A DNA stretch of 64,000 nt, from assembly GCA_031308135.1 (NCBI GenBank), contig JAHLJT010000631.1:215521773-215585772 (forward strand). The letters are read 5' to 3'. Source of the stretch: Acheta domesticus (taxonomy: Eukaryota; Arthropoda; Insecta; Orthoptera; Gryllidae). This document shows positions 11,801 through 23,800 of this stretch, piece after piece. The notes below the pieces were generated by a model that did no database searches, was not told the DNA's origin, and saw only the letters and a list, made by a program, of their open reading frames with translations. The stretch's first letter is position 1. Every line of letters starts with the position of its first letter. The translations under genes were made by a program, and so were the position numbers.

Positions 11801-14775
11801 GGACGGCTGGACTGTCGGACGGCTGGACTGTCGGACGGCTGGACTGTCGGACGGCTGGACTGTCGGACGGCTGGACTGTCGGACGGCTGGACTGTCGGAC
11901 GGCTGGACTGTCGGACGGCTGGACTGTCGGACGGCTGGACTGTCGGACGGCTGGACTGTCGGACGGCTGGACTGTCGGACGGCTGGACTGTCGGACGGCT
12001 GGACTGTCGGACGGCTGGACTGTCGGACGGCTGGACTGTCGGACGGCTGGACTGTCGGACGGCTGGACTGTCGGACGGCTGGACTGTCGGACGGCTGGAC
12101 TGTCGGACGGCTGGACTGTCGGACGGCTGGACTGTCGGACGGCTGGACTGTCGGACGGCTGGACTGTCGGACGGCTGGACTGTCGGACGGCTGGACTGTC
12201 GGACGGCTGGACTGTCGGACGGCTGGACTGTCGGACGGCTGGACTGTCGGACGGCTGGACTGTCGGACGGCTGGACTGTCGGACGGCTGGACTGTCGGAC
12301 GGCTGGACTGTCGGACGGCTGGACTGTCGGACGGCTGGACTGTCGGACGGCTGGACTGTCGGACGGCTGGACTGTCGGACGGCTGGACTGTCGGACGGCT
12401 GGACTGTCGGACGGCTGGACTGTCGGACGGCTGGACTGTCGGACGGCTGGACTGTCGGACGGCTGGACTGTCGGACGGCTGGACTGTCGGACGGCTGGAC
12501 TGTCGGACGGCTGGACTGTCGGACGGCTGGACTGTCGGACGGCTGGACTGTCGGACGGCTGGACTGTCGGACGGCTGGACTGTCGGACGGCTGGACTGTC
12601 GGACGGCTGGACTGTCGGACGGCTGGACTGTCGGACGGCTGGACTGTCGGACGGCTGGACTGTCGGACGGCTGGACTGTCGGACGGCTGGACTGTCGGAC
12701 GGCTGGACTGTCGGACGGCTGGACTGTCGGACGGCTGGACTGTCGGACGGCTGGACTGTCGGACGGCTGGACTGTCGGACGGCTGACTGTCGGACGGCTG
12801 GACTGTCGGACGGCTGGACTGTCGGACGGCTGGACTGTCGGACGGCTGGACTGTCGGACGGCTGGACTGTCGGACGGCTGGACTGTCGGACGGCTGGACT
12901 GTCGGACTGCTGGACTGTCGGACTGCTGGACTGTCGGACTGCTGGACTGTCGGACGGCTGGACTGTCGGACGGCTGGACTGTCGGACTGCTGGACTGTCG
13001 GACTGCTGGACTGTCGGACTGCTGGACCTGTCGGACTGCTGGACTGTCGGACTGCTGGACTGTCGGACTGCTGGACTGTCGGACTGCTGGACTGTCGGAC
13101 GTATGCTGTCGGACTTATGGCTTGTCGGACTGTATGGCTGTCGGACTGTATGGCTGTCGGACTGTATGGCTGTCGGAACTGTATGGCTGTCGACTGTATG
13201 GCTGTCGGACTGTATGGCTGTCGGACTGTATGGCTGTCGGACTGTATGGCTGTCGGACTGTATGGCTGTCGAACTGTATGGCTGTCGAACTGTATGGCTG
13301 TCGGACTGTATGGCTGTCGGACTGTATGGCTGTCGGACTGTATGGCTGTCGGACTGTATGGCTGTCGGACTGTATGGGCTGTCGGACTGTATGGCTGTCG
13401 GACTGTATGGCTGTCGGACTGTATGGCTGTCGGACTGTATGGCTGTCGGACTGTATGGCTGTCGGACTGTATGGCTGTCGGACTGTATGGCTGTCGGACT
13501 GTATGGCTGTCGGACTGTATGGCTGTCGGACTGTATGGCTGTCGGACTGTATGGCTGTCGGACTGTATGGCTGTCGGACTGTATGGCTGTCGGACTGTAT
13601 GGCTGTCGGACTGTATGGCTGTCGGACTGTATGGCTGTCGGACTGTATGGCTGTCGGACTGTATGGCTGTCGGACTGTATGGCTGTCGGACTGTATGGCT
13701 GTCGGACTGTATGGCTGTCGGACTGTATGGCTGTCGGACTGTATGGCTGTCGGACTGTATGGCTGTCGGACTGTATGGCTGTCGGACTGTATGGCTGTCG
13801 GACTGTATGGCTGTCGGACTGTATGGCTGTCGGACTGTATGGCTGTCGGACTGTATGGCTGTCGGACTGTATGGCTGTCGGACTGTATGGCTGTCGGACT
13901 GTATGGCTGTCGGACTGTATGGCTGTCGGACTGTATGGCTGTCGGACTGTATGGCTGTCGGACTGTATGGCTGTCGGACTGTATGGCTGTCGGACTGTAT
14001 GGCTGTCGGACTGTATGGCTGTCGGACTGTATGGCTGTCGGACTGTATGGCTGTCGGACTGTATGGCTGTCGGACTGTATGGCTGTCGGACTGTATGGCT
14101 GTCGGACTGTATGGCTGTCGGACTGTATGGCTGTCGGACTGTATGGCTGTCGGACTGTATGGCTGTCGGACTGTATGGCTGTCGGACTGTATGGCTGTCG
14201 GACTGTATGGCTGTCGGACTGTATGGCTGTCGGACTGTATGGCTGTCGGACTGTATGGCTGTCGGACTGTATGGCTGTCGGACTGTATGGCTGTCGGACT
14301 GTATGACTGTCGGACTGTCGGACTGTCGGACTGCGTGACTTCCAAAGTGTGGGAGTGTGGGACTTTTGGACTGTTTGATTGACTAACGGACTGATTTTAA
14401 GCACATTACATAGCTTTCTCTACACTACTTATATGAGAAATTAATAATTGTACAACCGAATGGTACAAAATTTCTCGTACTATTTTTCTAATTTATTGAT
14501 ATTCTATCCCTACCAAATGTTTAAAGAAAAAATTGGAACCGTTTTTGAGAATTTTTTGTTAATCATATATTTTAATATTGGGTATATTTAACTCAATGTT
14601 GCGCGTAAACTAATAAAATTTTCAATAAAATTTACTCGGCCCTAACGAAAGAACTAATTATGGAGAACAAATTTCATTTGAAGAAATTATCTCTATCTTA
14701 ATTACATTCCCATATACATACGTATTTACGGAGTAATATACGTAATGTAGGGAAAGTTCGCCATATCAATAAAGA

Positions 14776-14824
<49 letters not shown>

Positions 14825-17800
14825 AAGTTCTGTAATGCTGCGCGAAAAAAACCTGAAAATTTTCGGCAGGAAAAAATTCATTGCCGGGCCCTAACAACGA
14901 AAAAGTGGATAAAACCAGTTGCTAAACTAAGAAAAAATCCCCTAACACGTGGTGTAGCCAGAATCCCTGTTTTGTAAGTTCTTGGTACCGAAAAACCAAT
15001 TGAAAGGAAAACGTCCGATTGTCCGTCTGTCCGTCCGTCTGTGAATATTACTAGCGCCTAAACCACTTGTAGGATTTTCTCCAAATTCAAGAAAGCTCCG
15101 TCCATCTGGCTCTAGTCGAAGCTTGGAGATTTTGAAAAACTTTCTTCAAAATTTGGAGGTACTTTATATGAAGCTCCCCGGACATTTTCAAAATTTTCTC
15201 AAAAGTGGCTCAATTTTTTTCTTTAAATTTCTTGTAAGAATAGAGTAAAATACACTTATGGAGGTGGCGAAGGTCCGATTTTCACGGTTAACTATAAATT
15301 TTCGAAAATTGCAAAAGTTTGAATTTTTCAGCATCTTCCTACAACAACAAAATTGAAGCTATAGATTTTTCTTTCAAGTAAAATTCGTTCTCCAAAGTGA
15401 GTTCTTTCTTTGAGGTCATGTACTTTTTTTGCAACGTTTAGTAGTTTTTGCGCAATATTGCGTGCAACATATGCCATTTAAAAAGAAAATATGAAAACAA
15501 GTTTTTCTCAAAAACCGGCTCAATACGTATGCTATACTAATACTAATGTATTCAATGAGATGACATAAACGTCATGTCGCTTTATCCTTTTATTTTTTCA
15601 AAAATTACAAAAATGGAATTTTTTTGACTTGTATATCACGTCATTAATATTTAAATTACGGGAAATTTGTTCACATTATTGTATTTACGAGCACATGTGC
15701 TTTAAATAATGTCATACAAAGTTTCTCGATAACTCAACCATTTTCTGTGAAAACTAGCTCAAAATTCCGCATTTTCAGGAACACTCAACCGCCATTTTCT
15801 CATAAACGGCTCCAAATTTTTTCTTCAAACTTTTGGAACGAATAGTGCTAATTGCACTCTTTAATATGACCTAAAGTTCAATTTGGGGTATTTTTTGTTT
15901 TTTTTCCAAAAATTACACAAATGTTTTTTTAAGATCTCTCACACTGTTAATATACACATTTTTAGCAATTTTTAAACACTATTTTATTTGTAACTTAATG
16001 TGCTTCAAATGACTTGAAATGAAGTTTTTCGAAAAATAAAAATAATAAATTTTCTGTAAAAAAAAAGAACTTCAAATTTCGCATGTTTAGTAGCGCTTAA
16101 ACGCCATTTTCTTAAAATCGGCTCCAATTTTTTCAAAGAAAATTTGGCCAATTTTTTCAAAGAAAATTGCCATTTAAGTCGAGGTTTTAGTGTTCTTTAA
16201 TATTCTAAAATTAATATTTCGTTCTACCACTAGGAAACCGAAAACTTAAGGAAATGTCAAAAAAATGTAGTGTGGGCAGCGATACTTGGCAGCTGGCAAG
16301 AGTATGTGACAAGTATGAATAGCTAGCCGAGACCCAAGTAAATAAAAACTAATACTGGAAAGTCTGTGCCATTCTGTAGCACCACTAATTTTGAAGTTGT
16401 AGGAAGACGCCAAAACAATTTCAATCTTTGGCAATTTTCGAAAATTTTGAGTGAATCGTGAAAATCTGACCTACGTCACCTTTTGAGTGTACGTCTCGAC
16501 AGGTCACACCGGCTCATTTGCCTCAGAACCAGCTTTGCCGCTGTCTGCAGCGACTCTGATCGTATGATCCTAGGTTTTGAGTCTCGACGGTGACGGATTT
16601 TCGGTACCGGCAGGTACAGCTAGCTGGAATTCTGCCTGTCTGGAGGAGAATTCTAGCGGTCGGCTGCTATGATCAGTAGTTTTCTGTGGTTTCTCCGATC
16701 AATATTTGGCGAATACCGAAGCAGTAAACTAACAGACGTGCCAAGGAACGCGGCAATCTTTCCTCCCTCACCCTTCTCCGTTGCTCTCCCCTTACACACA
16801 CTCATATTTATACTTACTTGCATTACACTCCCCCATCTGTCGGAAGCTCAGAATCCGTCCCACCTAGAGCGGTGCCCGCTGTGAAAGATACCTGTAGGGG
16901 AAATAGCCCGACGCAGGATGGGAGGAACACCCCCACCTTCGAAAAAAAGCATTCAGTACACAAACTGAACTAATGTCCAAAGCAGTTCACGTGCGCGAAA
17001 ACTTGAATCACTCAACGACCGTTCCCTCGCCAGGCTATGGAAAATTCAACTACCTGCTGATGTTGGCGGCGCTGCCGTCCGCGATGGTGAGCGTGTTCGA
17101 CACGACGACGATGGCGTACATCCTGCCGGCGGCGGAGTGCGACCTGCAACTGACGTCGGTGGCGAAGGGCGCGCTCAACGCCATCACGTACGCCGGCATG
17201 ATCAGCTCGTCGCTGCTGTGGGGCGCGCTGTCGGACCGCCTGGGGCGCCACCGCCTGCTGGTCGCGGGCTACCTGCTGGACTTCGCGTGCGGCGCGGCCT
17301 CCGCCTTCGCGCGGGAGCTCTGGGTTATGCTCCTGCTGCGCTACCTCGTCGGCTTTCTGTAAGCGCAATCAAGGGCCTTCGGCACGCCCTCAGAAGCCCA
17401 TGATGCCACAAACGCTTCAATTAGAATGCAAACTGAATATTTAAAAAAAATATTAAACTTACAGGCATAACATTAAACAATAGAATGTCACAATTCAAAA
17501 TAAAGTGTAAAAAAACTCCAAAAACTAAATTTTGAAAACGTAACAACATGAGAGGAAGCTTCGACTAAATGAACTCGCCGCCCGCCTATGCCCTAACCCA
17601 GTTCTGGTATAAAATAATGCAAATCTCTGTAAAATCAATGGATTGAACAAGTAGAAAGTAAAGCTGTTATAAAAAAAAGTAGCCCATGACGTATCTTCCC
17701 ATGTGAATGTTTTATTCCAGAAATAACATAGGCCTAAGTCGGGTTTTTGAGATTTTCCTTCTAAAAAGAAATTACACAATCTGATATAACAGACATATTA

Positions 17801-20800
17801 AGGGTTTTTTGTGACAACTGAAAAAATACTGTCCACTGACATACGACTTGCGTTCTTTCTGATATAATCATCCAAATATAGTTATTACGCGCTTTTTATA
17901 GTAACGACAGTCATTTAACATCGCAAAAATTAAAATACACAAAAATAAATTTTAAATTCAGCTTAAATAAAAAATTCTTTGTCATAAAAAATAGGCATCT
18001 GCTGAACATTTTAGCCAGTTATACTCCCCGATAGAAAAATCTTGATTGTGCAAAAAATGATCTGCTTTGTATTCTCGTATACCGGCGTTTCTATCTCAAA
18101 ACAATAATATAATCCAAATATAACAAAAGCATTAACTGTTTTTAATGAAGATATATAAAGCCAATCAAATTCAAAGAACAGAGTATCCCATTGGAAGTAC
18201 TTCCATTGTAAGAGATCTTTCCGTCAGACTGTCATTCGTTGGAATCGAAGGAATTATTGTTCATCGCTCACTTAATGTCATAATCGCTTAAGAACACTTT
18301 CTAGAGGTAATTACGTTTATCGAAATTGTGGTAAATTTTATGTTATGTATAAGGTATGATTGTTTTCATCTTTCAATATATTTTTATTAATAACGGTGCA
18401 TCAAAGAAAATACTCTCCCTGTGTATACTCCAATCCTTGAACTTCGAGTTCTGTTTCGCGCGTTGCACGGAGACCTGAAAAAAGTTTCTTGGGAAAAAAT
18501 CAAAACGAAGAAATTTGGCCTCTTTCGTTACTTAAATATACGGATGAAAAATGTAAGTATTGCTTGTGTCATTTTATTAAAGTGACTCCAAGTAAAGAGA
18601 TAATGAAACAGATTTAACTCGAAAATAATGGTCTGAGAAATTCAAATTGTTCACATAGAAACCATTATCTATCTATTTGGATGTTATAAGCCATGCTTGG
18701 CGACAGTGGAATGCGTTTTTCAAGTTCAGAAGTTTTTTTTTTAGACGATACTGATATCTTGTTGTTCTTCAAACAAAACTGTTTTTATTTTTAATTTATT
18801 TTATTGTTCATAGATGTATGTTAAATGTACTAAACCATTTCAATTTATCAATACTTTTATAAGTCTGTAATTAATGTTTGCAATAGAGTTTTCCAACTCC
18901 TGATTTGTTGATAACATTCAAACAATTACTTTATCCTATAAACATTAGATATTACAAATTATTTTCCCTTCTCTCTCTAGAATATGTGGGCCCTACGCCA
19001 TCCTCATGTCGTATTTGGCAGAGTTCCACGGAGCTCAGTACCGTTCTCGCATCATAATGTTCACTGGAGTAGCAGTGTCTATAGCGAATTTCTCGCTTCC
19101 AGGTGAGTATCCCGTTGCTTCTAATTTCTAACGATCGATTTCAGTTCGCAGCAAGTAGTACTATGAATGTGCTCTCAGTTTGTGAAGTGTCTTAACCGTC
19201 TTGGCAGCCTTAAAGTATGTAACATAGTTGCCAAATAGATTGAGAGCAGACAATGGCCTTTGTATTCGTAGAAGAGCCGAACAACAAGGAAAAGTTGTAT
19301 ATTGACTGAATGAGCTTTTAAGAATTATGAAAAATATATTTGGAAATAAAATTAAATAATTTTGCATAAATTCATAATTTCTTATTCACGCCTGTCAAAA
19401 ATATTCGTATTTTGTTTTTTACCTTAATGCACAACCATAAACCAAAAACGTCGTGTAAAAACGCAGAAAATCTTAAAAGAAAATCAAAAAGTACATTCTC
19501 TTCCAAGATTTAAAGATCAAATATTAATAATATTAGTAGCAGATTGAGGGAGGATACAGGGGTTATAAACTTCCCCAAAACTTGTTCAATTGAAATTAAT
19601 TTATAAGTAGGTAGAAACTGCGAGTCATTTCAGGTGTATAAATATAACACTAGTGCGTTCCTCATAATACTAACAATAAATACTTCCTTTTCAGTGTTGG
19701 CCTTACAGACACAGTCGCTATCTCGCAGAAACGTTGTGCGTATTTCCTACACAACTGACAGAATGACTCGAAGCGACCGCAGTGAACTCGGGAGGTCATT
19801 TGCGTTCCCGGAAGGCGCGAAGCAGATCCTGAACTTTGGTCGTGGCGTGGCCTCGCGACGTTGACAGAACTGCGTCGCGCATAGATTCATCTTAATCTGC
19901 AGCAGTCCGAAATTTCGTATTACAATTCAAGCTTTCTCTATCAGAGTCTAAAAGTATATAATTCAGATATAATTCAGAATTTCATTTTTTTCACATGTCA
20001 CATTATTCAAATTTCTTTCTTAAAAGGGACATTCGAAAATTGAATTGAACATTCGAAAATTATCTATTGAGCATCACATTAATGAAAATATAATATTCAG
20101 AACGAAAAAGTTTTTATCATCTTAATCTTTATGGTCTAATAATACGTATATGCTAGCAATTTGCGCGCATTTATTGACGTAATTTCAGAAATATTTCTAG
20201 ATTCAGGTAATGAAGGGATAAGCATACATTCTTAAGAATCTGCCCCTTACTGGAATTTCTTGGGTAACCTAGCACCAGTGGGATTAACAGGTTACGGTTG
20301 ATAAATTTCAGTCCTTTGTAATTAACGTAGTTTTCGACTGTTTTAATGTAATCCAAGGCTGTAACCTTCCGATTGAAATCGAGCTTTTTATAGGAAAGTA
20401 GCATTATTGAGCGGGACATCTGGTAGAACCCTTCTCGAATCACGTGGATGTTCAGCTCGACAAAATGTACTGCGCTGGCTACTGAAGTGTTGAGCAGTCG
20501 CGTCGGGGACGACCACCTCGCGCATTTCTGTGGTGACGCAACATCAAAGAGCGACTGCGTTTCTGGCGGCCGCCTAGTGAGTTCTTGCAACTGTGTGTGT
20601 TCTTGCGACTGTGTTCTTGTGACATACATGCAATAAAACAACACAGTCGCTACAAAACGACAAAGACGCTGAAAAAAACAACAAACAAACGACAAACACG
20701 CAACCAACCGACAAAAATCCAAACAATCCTACCGTCCACAATAGCACTTGCCAACACGTCACTCCCTACCCTGCCAAACCCCAGTGTTGCCTATCAATCA

Positions 20801-23800
20801 GGGATAAATGTCAGTCACGTGTATAATTTCATTATACGAGATTTTCTACCACATGTCCGTTGGGATCTGCGACTACACTTCATGACCTAACAGATATGAC
20901 AAATTGCGCCCACACGAGCTCCTACGAGCATGGACTACATTCCCTGACTCCGCTCGCATTACCCTCCAAATCCAGAAAGAGGTATACACATGCAAGCTCA
21001 AGCGGGGAATGTAAGCACAAAGCGTGACGAAGGATGATGGCATCATGCGAAAATATCGTAGCCTGATGTTTTCTATCAATCAACAAAGATTTGAATTTTG
21101 TTTATACATACTTTACAACACATTACTTAATTTTATGTTAATTTTATTATTTTTTTAATATCTGTCTTGAATAAACACTTTTGGCGAGAGGCAGGAATGT
21201 TTGAATGTCAACTTATTTTTGTCTTGTGAATACGTTGTATTCAATCATTTTATTATTTGTTGTATTTAGCAACGGCTAAATTAAAATAAATTAACAAGTC
21301 TCTCTGCCGGTAGGACAGTTCTTTTAATACGAAATTTTTCAGATGGTTCAACAGACCGGAATATTTTTGTTAAATCTCCTAGCCTGAACGTAGGAAGTTA
21401 ATGCAAGTATTGCACTTTTAAAGGAAAGAATTTACAAACCCCAGATCTTTTATATTCAAAACGTTTAAATTCACTTTCAATCGACAATTTTAAAAACGAC
21501 TGATGTATTTCTTTTTAACAGATAATTTCTTTGCGTTAGTAAAGGAAATGGGAACTGATATAGCTAAATTTGGCTTATTGACTGTCCACTGAACGTACCC
21601 AAATGACTGACATCCTAGCTAGGTATCCCGTGATATACCACCACCCCAGAGCAGCTTGTACATACCTCACTTTTAAAACATAAGCCAGTTGCTCTGAACG
21701 CAGTCCCCTCCAGTTGCGGATCCAGCCGATCATTTGCGGGGGGGGGAGGGCATCGTAGATTTTTTAAAGTAATAAACATATTTATTATATCGTCTCCTGT
21801 ATTATTTCAGTAGTATACCTTTGGGTTCCGGCTCTCACACGCAACCAATCTTTATAAATGAGGGCTCTAAAGAAAGAGAATTTCACGGAGACTTGACGAA
21901 TTCCATTGTGACTTTATAAATATGGATGATTTCTTTAAAAAAACGCATCGCAATATTCATCTAAAATGCAACCCGCATCACATGTTAACCTATATCGGCA
22001 AATAACTCATAAACAAAGCATTTTAGAGCCTTAAAAAGTAAAATTTTGAGGCCAAAGGCCACAAAGAAACGTTTTTCACACCATAATATACAAGATGAGA
22101 CATTCCGAGATCCATTCAATTAACTTTTCGGTTCCACGTTTAAATACTATTAAAGGCCACCTCAATATTTCAGTCCTTCCTGCTGATAGCAATTTTTGTG
22201 GCGACACGCTTAGAAGGCTTAGATTCGACAATCTTTATTTACTCTTTCCATTAACCCCGTAGTTTGTGCAGTCTGACGAGGTTTATTTGCATAATCATTA
22301 ATTCAAGATTTGCTCTCCAGCAATAGCTAGAAGTACTATTATAGTTGCTTGATACCTATACCTATGAAGATAGTTTCTTATGCGTGTAGTGAAACTATTC
22401 AATTAACGTTTTTTCATGGTCTATAAGTGCGGTGTACTTAATTGTGGAAGGATGTGCGTGTTCAGTGAAGAGTGAAGACTGTTTGTGTTTTACCTCTACC
22501 AATATTTTCGTTATCATTCGATGAAATTTTCAAGTCAACGGGTTCAGACACGTAGCTTTCTCAAAAGTAAAAAACTAATATTTTTGTGACTATCACGAAA
22601 AACTAAAACCTAATTGACAAAGAATATTGAATAATTACTTCAAATGTCTTTAAGTTGGTGTTGGGAATTGTTCGAAGCAAATTCTCCATGATATTGAATA
22701 AATATTTATTGAAAATTTCTTTTACAGATTAATTACATTGTTTTTTATTTTTATTTGTAATTGTGTTAGTACATTGCAATTTACCTTTATAGATTTTAAA
22801 CAAATAAACATGTTTCGTTAACTACTTTCCCTCTTAGAATGAAAATAGAAGGATAGAGATAGTGTGGGGTCTAACATGCGAGAGTTCTCGCACGGGTACG
22901 CAGAGGTAGTGGGGGAAAACTTGTGCTATGGCACAACACAAAGAACAAACTTTTTAAAGTAGCTAAAGTAAAATAGCTTGAAATAAATGGAAAACAAAAA
23001 TCAAAATTCGCTAGCCTACAATACTACGTGAATCAATTAAAAAACAACTAAATTTAAAATTATAGAAAGAATAGTGCAAGTCACCCGACAACTGCCAACG
23101 ATCGCAGTCCAAACACACGATTTAAATGTTGGCGGTATCTGGAAGTATGTACACCAACGCCCAATTGAAAACTCATATTGTAAATAAAACACCATTTGAT
23201 ATTAAACTCAAGGTGTCGGTTCGTTAAGATATTAAAAATGCAAACATCGTTTGAGCAACATTCCCATGTACCGAAGTGGGCTTACTAATGCCTACTAAAT
23301 TGTTTCTAATGCTAACAAATGGTATTTAGTACTCAAAGGTGAAAACAGTTTGATTATTTTTTGGCTCGGAATTGTTTTTATTGAGGTACGTAAGGACGGA
23401 GAAAATAATTCAATACTTTTTAGTAAACAAATAATTTTTCAATTTTCTCACCCCAGGAAGCTGGCACCCTGATTCTCCAAAACCCACTCGGTTCTTCATA
23501 ACAAATCAAGGAAAGTTAAATAATACTGCAATGAGTAGGTTCTGTTCTTGCCCGATCCGGTATTTTCGCACTACTTTACTAGGCTTTCTCAAGAGTTATT
23601 CTTTTCTATTATTTGACTATCAAGGAAAGCGAAAAGCTAACTCTCAAGAACTATTGAAAAATTTCTTCAAATGTTGTTTTTAAAGAAGTATGAAATGTTC
23701 CAATAACATCTCTCTATAATCTTGAATAAACTTTAATTGAAAATTTGTTTCAAACATCAATTGCATTGTTATTTTTTTGATATTCTGTAAGTACATTAGT

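Noticed and set aside
4227..14335. CRISPR-like array
   Set aside because: Repeats are directly adjacent with no spacers, and the host is a eukaryote.
11547..14404. Frames of 394-932 codons with 16-residue repeats
   Set aside because: A 16-bp array without stops opens several frames at once. There is no start context, splice structure or family similarity.
16973..17362. A 129-codon frame as a complete first exon or gene
   Set aside because: Only residues from 17034 on are transporter sequence. The upstream part is intron, and the frame ends by reading over the donor at 17359.
20171..20722. Minus-strand 183-codon frame in intron 4
   Set aside because: No recognisable domain, an odd composition at its start, and its position in an intron rich in old repeats.
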